Shown here one piece after another: positions 15,867 through 24,179 of a stretch of 64,000 nt of DNA. Position 1 is the first letter of the stretch. The number at the start of each line of letters is the position of its first letter. Position numbers and translations under genes: made by a program. Source of the DNA: Luteolibacter luteus (lineage in GTDB: Bacteria > Verrucomicrobiota > Verrucomicrobiia > Verrucomicrobiales > Akkermansiaceae). Under the pieces are notes generated by a model that did no database searches, was not told the origin of the DNA, and saw only the letters and a list, made by a program, of their open reading frames with translations. The DNA lies in contig NZ_CP051774.1 of assembly GCF_012913485.1 (NCBI RefSeq), forward strand, positions 1,674,001-1,738,000, written 5' to 3'.

Positions 15867-18164
15867 TCAGAACGTGAATTCATCTTCGCCGAGGACCTTC
15901 ACCTCGGTTTCGAGTTCGATACCGCGGGTTTCGCGGGCGCTGGTCTTGATCCTTTCGATCATTGCAAGCACTTCGCTTGCCGTCGCGCCGCCGCCATTGA
16001 CGATAAAATTGCCGTGCACTTCCGAAACGCGGGCCCTGCCCTCATTGCAGCCCTTCAGGCCAAGCTCGTCGACGAGTTTGCCCGCGGGCACTTCGGTCGG
16101 ATTCTTGAAAATGCAACCGGCACTTGCCGCTACCGGCTGGCTGGCCCGGCGTTTCTGGCGAGAAGCATCCCAGCGCTCCTGGATCGACTCGGCACTGTCC
16201 GGCTTGCCGGTGAAGGTCGCCTGCAGCGCGAAGTTGCGGCGGAGTTCGGGGACATCGCGGTAATTGGCCACGATCTCCTCGCGCGAACGTTCACGGATCT
16301 CGCCATCCTCATCGAGGAAAGTGACGGACACCACTTGGTCAAAAGTCTCCGTGCCCATCGCGCCGGCGTTCATGCGCAGCGCGCCGCCCACGTTGCCGGG
16401 GATACCTTCCATCCACTCGAAGCCACCGATGCCCGCTGCCTGCGCCACGCTTGCGACCTTTTTCAGGCGCACGCCGGCACCGGCAATGATCTTGCCATCC
16501 TCGGCACGGCATTCGGAAAACGCACCGCCTGCCGGATGAATCACCGCTCCCCGGATACCACCGTCGCGCACCAGCAGGTTTGAGCCTCGGCCAACGACAC
16601 GCATCGCGACACCGCGCTCGCGGCAGTAATTCACCACCTCCGCGAAAGCCTCGAAGGTATGGGGCTCGATCCAATATTGCGCCGGACCGCCGACCAGCAT
16701 CGTGGTGTGGCGGCGCATCGGCTCGTACAGGCAGCCATCGATGTCGTCCTTCGACGCCAGGTGCAGCATTTGCTCAAGGATCTTCAGATCCGCGGCGATA
16801 CGCGTGCCGACCTCGTGAACGTTTCCGGCACCCAGCGTGATCAGCAGATCGCCCGGCTCCAGCTCATTGCCCACCGTATGATGGGCCGTCGCCAGATCGG
16901 GCAGAGAAACAACATGATCACCACCCTGGCGCCTCGCCGCTTGGACGATCGTGTCGCCGGAGATCCCCGGGATCGGCAGCTCGCTCGCAGGATAGACGTC
17001 GCTGACGAAGACCTTGTCCGCGGCGTGCAGCACCTTTCCGAAGTCTTCGGCCAGTGCCTGGGTCCGCGTGTAGCGGTGCGGCTGGAAGAGCACGACAACA
17101 CGCCCCGGCTTCAGGGAGCGGGCTGTCTGCAGGGTCGCCGCCAGCTCGGTCGGGTGATGACCGTAGTCATCCACGATCCGGATGCGCGACGAGAGATACT
17201 TCGTTTCGAAACGACGCTTGGCTCCGGCGAAAGAATTGAGCGCGCGCGATACCAGGCGGAAGTCCGCGCCGAGACGGTCCGCCGTCGCGATGCAGGCCAG
17301 GGCATTCAGCACGTTGTGGCGGCCGGGGATGCCCAGCTCCACATCGCCGAGGATCTCGCCATTGCGAACTACGGTAAATGCCGTAGCTCCGCGCAGCTCG
17401 CGGATCTCCGCGGCGGTGTAGTCCGCACCGGACCAGCCATAGCTCACGGATTCCTTCGCCTGCGAGCCCACCTCCGTCGCCACGGCGCATTCCTTGCAAT
17501 AGACCACCGGACCATCGGTCTGGCTTACCAGCTTCGCGAAGACAGCCTTGATCTCATCGAGATCCTTGTAGTGGTCGAGGTGCTCGGCCTCGATATTGAG
17601 GATGATCGAGCAGCCCGGACGGTAGAGCGCCAGGGTACCGTCGCTCTCATCCCCCTCAGCCACCATCCACTCGCCTTCTTCGGACCAGCGGGCGTTGGCA
17701 CCCAGCACCGGGATTTCCGCTCCGACGTAGTGGCTCGGCTGGATCCCTGCCTCACGCAGCGAATGCGCGACCATCGAGGACGTCGTCGTTTTTCCGTGCG
17801 TGCCGGAAACCACGATTCCACGGCGCGTGTGCAGGATCGCCGCGAGACACTCCGCGCGGCGCAGCAAGGGAATGCCAGCTGCCTTCGCCGCCGCGTAGGC
17901 CGGATTCTCCGGACGGATTGCGGAGGAATAAACCACGAGATCCGCCCCGCTGACCGCCTCGGCCGTGTGGGGTGAGGAGAAATTCAGGCCGATGCGCTGC
18001 ATGCGCTCGGTTTCGTCCGAAGTCACACGGTCGGAACCGCTGACACGGTGCCCCATCCCAAGCAGCAGCAGGGCCAGACCGCTCATGCCCGAGCCTGCCA
18101 CCCCGATCAGGTGGATGCGCAGCGGGTGGTCGCGGTCGGTCAGCTTGGGGCTCAGGTCGTTCAT
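15867..18164 (-). CDS. murC/murB: Fused MurC (UDP-MurNAc-L-Ala ligase) - MurB (UDP-MurNAc reductase)
   Basis: A 765-residue bifunctional cell-wall enzyme. MurC occupies about residues 1-465, with the Rossmann GVAGSGMSG at 21-29 and the Mur ligase P-loop GTHGKTTT at 121-128. MurB follows from about 470, with FAD-binding VGRGSNLLVRDGG and IPGNVGGAL. The residue matching the catalytic Ser that protonates the intermediate is Cys here (C684 in SAGCIFKNP), a substitution I believe also occurs in other MurBs. I place the start at the ATG at 18164, which overlaps the murG stop as ATGA; a longer frame from 18197 would run into murG. The fusion skips the usual order of the two reactions and is known from Verrucomicrobiota. 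Confidence 0.96.
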   Translation of the reverse strand: MNDLSPKLTDRDHPLRIHLIGVAGSGMSGLALLLLGMGHRVSGSDRVTSDETERMQRIGLNFSSPHTAEAVSGADLVVYSSAIRPENPAYAAAKAAGIPLLRRAECLAAILHTRRGIVVSGTHGKTTTSSMVAHSLREAGIQPSHYVGAEIPVLGANARWSEEGEWMVAEGDESDGTLALYRPGCSIILNIEAEHLDHYKDLDEIKAVFAKLVSQTDGPVVYCKECAVATEVGSQAKESVSYGWSGADYTAAEIRELRGATAFTVVRNGEILGDVELGIPGRHNVLNALACIATADRLGADFRLVSRALNSFAGAKRRFETKYLSSRIRIVDDYGHHPTELAATLQTARSLKPGRVVVLFQPHRYTRTQALAEDFGKVLHAADKVFVSDVYPASELPIPGISGDTIVQAARRQGGDHVVSLPDLATAHHTVGNELEPGDLLITLGAGNVHEVGTRIAADLKILEQMLHLASKDDIDGCLYEPMRRHTTMLVGGPAQYWIEPHTFEAFAEVVNYCRERGVAMRVVGRGSNLLVRDGGIRGAVIHPAGGAFSECRAEDGKIIAGAGVRLKKVASVAQAAGIGGFEWMEGIPGNVGGALRMNAGAMGTETFDQVVSVTFLDEDGEIRERSREEIVANYRDVPELRRNFALQATFTGKPDSAESIQERWDASRQKRRASQPVAASAGCIFKNPTEVPAGKLVDELGLKGCNEGRARVSEVHGNFIVNGGGATASEVLAMIERIKTSARETRGIELETEVKVLGEDEFTF

Positions 18165-19255
18165 TTCCGGGAAAGGGTCGCTTGGATGGCGTCGCACACT
18201 CGCGCCGCGGCATCGGGCACGGCGAGCGAACGGGCCGCTTGTGCCATGCGGTCGCGGGTTTGCAAGTCGCTCATCAGCGTTGTGACCCGCTCCGCCAGTT
18301 TCCCGGCATCAAGCGCGGATTCCTGCTCTAAAAATGCAGCGCCTGCGGTCGAAAAAACTTCCGCGTTTTTCGTCTGATGATCGTCCGCAGCGTAAGGAAA
18401 AGGCACCAGGATCGAAGGCAGGCCGAGAAAGGAAAGCTCGGTCATGCTGGAAGCCCCGGAGCGGGAAAGCACCGCATCCGCCACGGCATAGGCGGAAGGC
18501 ATGTCGTCGCAGAATCCGATGACGTGGTAGCCCTCGCGGCCACCCGCTTCCTCTTCGACCCGCTGCTGGTCCAGCGGCCCCGCGATGTGCAGCACTTGGG
18601 TTCCCGCAGGAAAGCTGGTGAAAGCTTGCGCCACCAAGGAATTCAGCCGCCGCGCGCCTTGGCTTCCACCGGTGACCATCAGGGTCGGGCGATTGGGATC
18701 GAGCCCGAATTTTGCGGCAGCCTCAGCCCGGCTCGGCAAATGCCGCATCTCCGCACGGACCGGTGTGCCGGTCTGCACGACTTCCCGGGACCCAAAATAT
18801 TTCCGGGCGGCATCCCAACCGATGAAAACCTTCTGGCAAAACTTCGCCGTCAGGCGGTTTGCCTTGCCGGGCAGCGCATTGGAATCGTGAACAAAGGCCG
18901 GGAGCCCCGCATTTTTCGCCGCCCACGCCGGAGGCAACGAAGTGAAGCCCCCCATGCCAAGCACGGCGTCCGCCTTGAACTCCTTCAGGAGACCGCCACA
19001 GCGTCCCATCGTTCGCCACAGCTTCCACAGGAAGGGCAGCATCTTCGGCGAAAAGGTCGCCGGCTTGCCGATCGCGGGGATCGTTTCAAATTGATACTGA
19101 GTGTATTTCCGCCGGGCCTCTTGGTCGATTTTCTTCTCGGAAACCAAGAGCAAAACCCTGCCTCCACGAGCCGTCCATTCCTCCGCCACAGCCAAACCCG
19201 GGAAGAGATGCCCTCCCGTTCCACCACACGCAATTACCAGCGACGCTTGTTCCAT
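18161..19255 (-). CDS. murG: UDP-GlcNAc--lipid I N-acetylglucosaminyltransferase MurG
   Basis: A 364-residue GT-B glycosyltransferase that makes lipid II. The first glycine loop GTGGHLFPGLAVAEEW and the second-domain VTGGSQGARRLN and SRSGASSMTELSFLG motifs are all present. The start is the ATG at 19255 (MEQASLVIACGG); seven more residues would be possible from an upstream start. It is the first gene of this cluster as seen here; ftsW, mraY, murE/F and ftsI are not in the window. It overlaps murC/B by four bases. Confidence 0.96.
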   Translation of the reverse strand: MEQASLVIACGGTGGHLFPGLAVAEEWTARGGRVLLLVSEKKIDQEARRKYTQYQFETIPAIGKPATFSPKMLPFLWKLWRTMGRCGGLLKEFKADAVLGMGGFTSLPPAWAAKNAGLPAFVHDSNALPGKANRLTAKFCQKVFIGWDAARKYFGSREVVQTGTPVRAEMRHLPSRAEAAAKFGLDPNRPTLMVTGGSQGARRLNSLVAQAFTSFPAGTQVLHIAGPLDQQRVEEEAGGREGYHVIGFCDDMPSAYAVADAVLSRSGASSMTELSFLGLPSILVPFPYAADDHQTKNAEVFSTAGAAFLEQESALDAGKLAERVTTLMSDLQTRDRMAQAARSLAVPDAAARVCDAIQATLSRK

Positions 19256-19648
19256 AATCCGGTGCCCCGGGACCACCGGCCATCGTGCCGCGCGGCCACG
19301 ACAAAGAATGCAACATTTCTTGATTATCAGGCAATCTCGAAAACGGCTTCAATTCGCGATTTCAGGGTCAAAATCATTGAACAAAACCCGGGCCGGAGAC
19401 ACCCCGGAAAGAGAGCTCAGCGCCACCCTCACGCGACCGCTCAAAAGCGCCTCGTTGCGCCGATTTTGGGAATAACATGGGCAAAACCCACGGATTATTA
19501 AGGTTTTCAAAGAACGAATCGGCTACCAAAACCATCAATGCAACATTACCAATTTCGCATTTTGACTGGTTTCCAATGCGTTAAAGACCCAAAGAAGCGC
19601 TCAGACCGAAGGTCCGAAAAAGGAAATCATAACTCATCCTACGTGATT

Positions 19649-19699
19649 GCGTCATCCGAATCGTCTTGTCCCCTGAGAGCTATGGGTGTTGGATGACGC
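19649..19699. repeat. Inverted repeat GCGTCATCC / GGATGACGC
   Basis: Nine perfectly complementary bases (19649-19657 and 19691-19699), with two more pairs inside if G-U is allowed, enclose a 31-33-base loop. It could be a stem in the murG leader RNA or an operator. No U-run follows on either strand. Confidence 0.5.
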
Positions 19700-19863
19700 C
19701 GTTCTCCGGAACGATCCGCTGCCCAAGGATTCCCCCCGATCGGAAGGCTGCGGATTCAGACGAACCGACCGACGGATGATCCCCCGTAATCCTAGGCCGG
19801 TTCGCCAGCAACGCCGGCCCTGATCCCCAGCCCCCCGAGGAAACAGAGCCGGAAGCTTTTCCA

Positions 19864-19887
19864 GTTAGTGTGTGTGTTAGTGTGTGT
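19864..19887. repeat. Two tandem copies of GTTAGTGTGTGT
   Basis: The 12-base unit is repeated exactly twice (19864-19875, 19876-19887). It immediately precedes a strong hairpin. It may be a simple slippage product. Confidence 0.8.
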
Positions 19888-19893
19888 TGTCAG

Positions 19894-19930
19894 CCGCCCG
19901 GCGGGTCACTTCCCCCGATCCGCCGGGCGG
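19894..19930 (-). terminator. 11-bp G+C hairpin downstream of the C39-like gene
   Basis: CCGCCCGGCGG (19894-19904) pairs perfectly with CCGCCGGGCGG (19920-19930) around a 15-base loop. It lies 100 bases after the end of the minus-strand gene at 20030 and may end its transcript, but there is no U-tract, so this is a structural guess. Confidence 0.4.
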
Positions 19931-20029
19931 ACTGTCAGAAAGGGAGACCTTGATTTCCCCTGGCAATAGGGCCGCTGCCCGATGCCGTATTCACCGGATT
20001 AAATTACTCGGAGAACGGCTGTTCCGCCT

Positions 20030-21328
20030 TCAAGGCCGGAACACGAAAGCCAAGTCCGTGGTCGCTACCAACTCCTCCACCCGCATCCGTCGCGGCGTAT
20101 CCTTCCCCGTCCAGCTCTCAAGGAAGAGAAACTCTTTCCGTCCCGCATTGTAGCCAACGACCACCGAAGCATGCAGCGGAGCATCGTCCCCGGGCCACGA
20201 AGCCCGCTCGGCGCTTGACGCAGGATCAGGCAAGGTCGCCGTCGGGTGCTTGGAAAACTCCCGCATGAACTTCGTGTGCAGGGCATTTCGCTCCGGAGAG
20301 TAGCGCCGCCAGACGATCACCGGAAAACCGGCGCCCAGAGCCTTGGTCGCGGCAGCCGGATCAAACTTCGTGGAGCGATCCAGACCGTAGCCCGCCTCGG
20401 CCGCCACTGCATGGTAGAGCTTCACCAGATTTGCCCCATCGGCCCGGCCGGTGTTCTTGAAGCCGCTCGCCACCGCCAGCCAATCCTCATCCAGATGCAG
20501 GCCGAAATGCCGTGCCGCCATCGCCAGGGTATTCAATCCGCAATAGGGCCGATAGCCCTGCGGAATTGGCCGCAGGCCGGGAAGCGAAACCGTCCCGTCA
20601 TCTTCGCGGGAAACTCCTTTAGCCAGCTTTCCAAGTTTTTCCCGGGGCGGCATCGCCGAGATGGAAGGATCCATCCATTCTTCCACCGGCAGCTTCTCCG
20701 GCGTGATGAAGACTCTCAACAATCGATTTTCTCCGGCAAGCAGCCGGATCCTGCGACCGTCCTTTTTCCATTCCTCAACCGGCATCCGGAGCCCCCGGGT
20801 TCGACCGATCCGTCCCTCCTCTGGCTTCGCATCACCACAGGCAGCCGCGATCGAACTTTTCAGGCTTACCTGTGAATCGGTGTAGAGCTTGGTGAATTCC
20901 GCCTGCTTCTCGGCAAGGCGGATAGCGATTTCCTTCCGCATTTCCCGGCGGCTCAAGCCATCCGGCATCTCTTCATCGAAATAGCCGAAATAGGAGCCCG
21001 CATCGACAAAGGTCGCCTCCAAGGACTCCAGCTTGCCTTCGCGCTGCACGGAGCGCAGCAGGATCAACTCTTGGCCGAAGAGCTTCGGCCGGGCCCGGAG
21101 ATAAGAAATCTTCGCGTTGGAAACCTCGCCCTCTTCCATCCACTCACCAGGCAGCTTCTCGCTGCCATCCCAAATCCCGGACGAGAGCAACGACTGTGTG
21201 AGATCTTGCCCGTTGAGTGGGCTGTCCTGATTGAGCAAGGGCCCCGTGATGGAATTCGGGATCGCCCAAGCAGCCCCACACACGAGGGATCCTGCCGCCA
21301 GAAGCATCGCGAGGGACATCGCTTTCAT
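20030..21328 (-). CDS. Secreted C39/papain-like cysteine peptidase-like protein
   Basis: A 432-residue exported protein with a signal peptide (about residues 1-22, ending AAWA). The N-terminal 240 residues are a domain I do not recognise. The C-terminal part looks like a C39-type papain fold: Cys in YRPYCGLNTLAM (C263), His in PLHASVVVGYN (H386), and ESWTGKDTPRRM, where papains have the Asn and NSW loop. There is no ABC exporter nearby, so it is not a bacteriocin-processing exporter. It may cleave or merely bind peptides outside the cell. It is divergent from lysA. Confidence 0.75.
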   Translation of the reverse strand: MKAMSLAMLLAAGSLVCGAAWAIPNSITGPLLNQDSPLNGQDLTQSLLSSGIWDGSEKLPGEWMEEGEVSNAKISYLRARPKLFGQELILLRSVQREGKLESLEATFVDAGSYFGYFDEEMPDGLSRREMRKEIAIRLAEKQAEFTKLYTDSQVSLKSSIAAACGDAKPEEGRIGRTRGLRMPVEEWKKDGRRIRLLAGENRLLRVFITPEKLPVEEWMDPSISAMPPREKLGKLAKGVSREDDGTVSLPGLRPIPQGYRPYCGLNTLAMAARHFGLHLDEDWLAVASGFKNTGRADGANLVKLYHAVAAEAGYGLDRSTKFDPAAATKALGAGFPVIVWRRYSPERNALHTKFMREFSKHPTATLPDPASSAERASWPGDDAPLHASVVVGYNAGRKEFLFLESWTGKDTPRRMRVEELVATTDLAFVFRP

Positions 21329-21595
21329 CCCGGAATGGATAGACCCGCCGCGAAAAAATCCAAGCGAGGAGACACCTCCTCGGCAGTAGAAAAGACTCAG
21401 GTCGCCTGCAATGCTCCTCTTGGTGCCTCAACCGGGAGGCACCCCTGCCTCCTCACCCAGCCTGTTATTTTCCGTATTTTTATCAGGCGGAACAGGCTGG
21501 CTCCGGCCACCTTGAAAAACGGCCAGACGAACCGCGAACGATGCAGGGCAAAGCCCGCCCTTGCCCGCGGGCCGGGGACCGTCTAAAGCCGCCGC

Positions 21596-22882
21596 ATGCA
21601 CGGATTTGCCTACCGCCATGGCTCGCTGCACTGCGAGGACGTCAATCTCCAGACCCTCGCCGAGGAGCACGGCACGCCCCTCTACGTCTACTCCGCGAAC
21701 ACCATCCGCGATCATTACCGCCGCCTCGACCAGGCGCTCGGCTCGATCGACCACGAGGTGGCTTACGCGGTGAAGGCTAACTCGAACCTCTCCGTGCTGC
21801 GTCTGCTCGCCGAGGAAGATGCCGGCTTCGACATCGTCTCGGGCGGCGAACTCTTCCGCGTGATCAAGGCTGGTGGCAATCCCGCCAAGTGCACCTTCGC
21901 CGGCGTCGGCAAGACCCGGGCTGAAATCGAGTATGCCCTGAAGCAGGGCATCTACTCCTTCAACGTGGAGAGCGAGGAAGAACTCCGCTACCTCAACGAA
22001 GTGGCCGGCGACCTCGGCGTGATCGCCCCTGCCGCAGTCCGCGTGAACCCGAACGTGGACGCGAAGACCCACAAGTACATCTCCACCGGCAAGTCCGAGA
22101 ACAAGTTCGGCGTCGATTTCGATCTCATCACGGATGTCTACGCCCGCGCCGCCAAGGAGCTCGCAAACGTCAAGCTCCGCGGCCTCCAGATGCACATCGG
22201 CTCCCAGCTCACCTCCATCAAGCCCTTCATCGAAGCAGTGGAAAAGGTGGCCCCGCTGGCGATCCATCTGAAGAACATCCACGGCATCGAATTCTGGTCG
22301 ATCGGCGGTGGCATCGGAATCGTCTATCACGATTCCCTGAAGTCCGGTGACCCGCAGTGGTGGGCCTCCAAGTCCGAGGATGAGCGCCCGCTGACCATCG
22401 CCGAGTATGGCGAAGCCCTCGTCCCTCGCCTGCAAAACCTCGGCCTGAAAATCCTGCTCGAGCCCGGCCGCTACATCGTCGGCAATGCCGGCGTGCTCCT
22501 GACCCGCTGCCTTTACGAAAAGCACGGCACCGCGAAGACCTTCAAGGTGGTCGATGCCGGCATGAACGACCTCATCCGCCCGGCCCTCTACGAAGGCCAC
22601 CATGAAATCGAGCCCGTAAAGCAACCCGGCGAAGCCCGCCGGAAGGTGGATGTCGTCGGCCCGATCTGCGAAAGCGGCGACTTCTTCTGCCAGGACCGCG
22701 AACTCGCCGACTTCCAGCCCGGCGAAGTCGTGGCTCTCATGAGCGCCGGCGCCTACGGCTTCGTGATGGCTTCGAACTACAACTCTCGCCCCTTGCCTGC
22801 CGAGATCCTTGTCGACGGCAGTGCCGCGCGCGTCATCCGCCAGCGCCAGACCCTCGACGATATCATCGCCGGGGAAGTCTGA
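21596..22882 (+). CDS. lysA: Diaminopimelate decarboxylase
   Basis: A 428-residue PLP enzyme of fold type III that converts meso-diaminopimelate to lysine. The PLP Lys lies in VAYAVKANSNLS, the substrate/PLP loops in SGGELFR and EPGRYIVGNAG, and the conserved cysteine motif in PICESGDFF; all are as in LysA. Length is typical. It starts at the ATG at 21596 and is followed by a terminator-like hairpin. Confidence 0.96.
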   Translation: MHGFAYRHGSLHCEDVNLQTLAEEHGTPLYVYSANTIRDHYRRLDQALGSIDHEVAYAVKANSNLSVLRLLAEEDAGFDIVSGGELFRVIKAGGNPAKCTFAGVGKTRAEIEYALKQGIYSFNVESEEELRYLNEVAGDLGVIAPAAVRVNPNVDAKTHKYISTGKSENKFGVDFDLITDVYARAAKELANVKLRGLQMHIGSQLTSIKPFIEAVEKVAPLAIHLKNIHGIEFWSIGGGIGIVYHDSLKSGDPQWWASKSEDERPLTIAEYGEALVPRLQNLGLKILLEPGRYIVGNAGVLLTRCLYEKHGTAKTFKVVDAGMNDLIRPALYEGHHEIEPVKQPGEARRKVDVVGPICESGDFFCQDRELADFQPGEVVALMSAGAYGFVMASNYNSRPLPAEILVDGSAARVIRQRQTLDDIIAGEV

Positions 22883-22900
22883 GCTCCTGCAGATCATTAC

Positions 22901-22923
22901 AGCCGGGGCACTCCGCCCCGGCT
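22901..22923 (+). terminator. Hairpin after lysA
   Basis: AGCCGGGGC (22901-22909) and GCCCCGGCT (22915-22923) form a perfect 9-bp stem with a 5-base loop, 18 bases after the lysA stop. Only CCTTGACC follows, so the U-tract is poor. It is the first of three consecutive hairpins before the EamA gene. Confidence 0.55.
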
Positions 22924-22924
22924 C

Positions 22925-22990
22925 CTTGACCGGAATTGGCGAAAGAATCGGTCAAGACAGCCCTCGCCGGAAAGATCACCTTTCCGGCGA
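22925..22990 (+). promoter_or_regulatory. Two further hairpins in the leader of the EamA transporter gene
   Basis: CTTGACCG/CGGTCAAG (22925-22932 and 22949-22956) form an 8-bp inverted repeat. TCGCCGGAAAG/CTTTCCGGCGA (22964-22974 and 22980-22990) form a perfect 11-bp stem with a five-base loop, ending 25 bases before the GTG start at 23016. The first could be an operator (it contains TTGACC). The second would fold in the leader mRNA just upstream of the ribosome site. Confidence 0.5.
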
Positions 22991-23015
22991 ACCCATTTCC
23001 GGATCCCTCACGTCC

Positions 23016-23915
23016 GTGCGCCACTATTTCCAACTGCACCTGCTGGTCTTCCTGCTGGCGACCACGGCAGTCCTCGGCGAGCTGATCTCCCTGCCCGCCG
23101 CAGGCCTCGTGATCTGGCGGACCGCCTTCGCATTCATCGGCGCGATGGCCTGGGTGGGGCTTGCGCAACGGAAGTCGCCTTGGCCCGGCAAGAAGACCGC
23201 CGCCGCCCTCTTCGGAATCGGCATCTTAGTAGGCCTCCACTGGATCTGCTTTTTCGGTGCGATCAAACTGGCGAACATCTCCATCTGCCTCGCCGGCCTC
23301 GCAACGATTTCCCTTTTCACCGCCTTTACCGAGCCCTTGCTCGAGAAGCGCCGAGTGCGCCCCTTCGAGGTCTTTTTGGGACTATTTGTCGTCGCGGGCA
23401 TCTGCCTCGTCGCAGGCTTCGAGCGCGGGCGATTGCTAGGCCTAGGGGTGGCACTCTTGAGCGCCTTCTTTGCCTCCATCTTCCCAGTCCTTAACCGGCG
23501 CTTCGTCACCACCGGCAACGATCCAACCCTCATGGTCGGCTGGGAAATGGCGGGAGCCTGCACCGTGTCGCTCCTGCTCTTCCCTTGGGTCGGCGGCGGC
23601 GTATCCCTCTTGGATTGGAAAGGCCTCGATTGGCTCTGGCTTCTGCTCCTCGCATGGGTCTGCACCATCTTCGCGCACGGTTTCCACATCCGCCTGCTCA
23701 AGCACCTCAGCGCCTACACGATGAGCATGGCTTTCAATCTCGAGCCCGTCTACGGGATCCTCGGCGCCGCCTTCCTCTTCGGAGAGCACAAGCAGCTGCA
23801 TCCCCTTTTCTATGCCGGGATGCTCACCATCCTCGCCGCAAACGTGCTCCACCCCCTGATCTCCCGCAAACTGGGCAAAGCCGTTCCCCCTCCCGATCCG
23901 GAAGTGGCCCCTTGA
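23016..23915 (+). CDS. EamA/DMT-family membrane transporter
   Basis: A 299-residue protein with about ten membrane helices in two EamA repeats. The second repeat has the usual ending (NLEPVYGILGAAFLFGEH). I choose the GTG at 23016 (VRHYFQLHLLVF), directly before the first helix; earlier starts in this frame overlap lysA and translate the hairpin region. Family members export amino acids or metabolites. Proximity to lysA makes lysine or DAP efflux a tempting idea, but it is only context. Confidence 0.88.
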   Translation: MRHYFQLHLLVFLLATTAVLGELISLPAAGLVIWRTAFAFIGAMAWVGLAQRKSPWPGKKTAAALFGIGILVGLHWICFFGAIKLANISICLAGLATISLFTAFTEPLLEKRRVRPFEVFLGLFVVAGICLVAGFERGRLLGLGVALLSAFFASIFPVLNRRFVTTGNDPTLMVGWEMAGACTVSLLLFPWVGGGVSLLDWKGLDWLWLLLLAWVCTIFAHGFHIRLLKHLSAYTMSMAFNLEPVYGILGAAFLFGEHKQLHPLFYAGMLTILAANVLHPLISRKLGKAVPPPDPEVAP

Positions 23916-24127
23916 TCTCTCACGAGCTTACCTTTCAAAGGCCAGGCCGCAGGCCTTTAGCCGAACGGATTCAAAGGGCTTACCTCTGGCAGTAGATACA
24001 GCTCGTCAGGATACGCGATGCTTCCGCCAAGATGCGGCCCGGATTCAGATCAAATCTCTCGCTGAAAAGCGGATTCTTGAATCTCCCGGATAACTCGACA
24101 GCCAGGATTCGCGAGCGCCAGACCCAT

Positions 24128-24158
24128 AAAAAAGGGCCGCGGGAAACCGCGGCCCTTT
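24128..24158 (-). terminator. Intrinsic terminator of bamA
   Basis: A perfect 12-bp stem (24131-24142 with 24147-24158) closes a four-base loop, and the minus-strand transcript ends in six U after the stem. It lies 22 bases after the bamA stop. Being symmetrical, it could also serve the converging EamA transcript. Confidence 0.9.
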
Positions 24159-24179
24159 CCGGAAAAACCGGAGATTAAA

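Larger units (their letters stand above)
19256..20029. other. 774-base intergenic region with hairpins and a tandem repeat
   Basis: This gap separates murG from the C39-like gene, both on the minus strand, and must carry the promoter of the division cluster. I see no convincing coding frame. The part next to murG (19480-19570) is AT-rich, where a promoter would be expected, but I cannot name its -35/-10. From 19.6 to 19.93 kb it is G+C-rich with several stem-loops and runs of five to six C, some listed separately. C-runs followed by GATC near 19,730 and 19,910 resemble the hairpin array near 52.4 kb. Confidence 0.6.

Noticed and set aside
16081..16140. Possible inactivation of MurB by loss of the catalytic Ser
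   Set aside because: The Ser-to-Cys change in SAGCIFKNP can still donate a proton, and the rest of the domain is intact, so it is treated as a natural variant.
19660..19700. CCCTGAGAG stretch recalling the TPP riboswitch core
   Set aside because: The other conserved TPP elements are missing and no thiamin gene follows.
22809..23015. Upstream extension of the EamA gene
   Set aside because: It would overlap lysA and translate three hairpins; the GTG at 23016 sits right before the first membrane helix.
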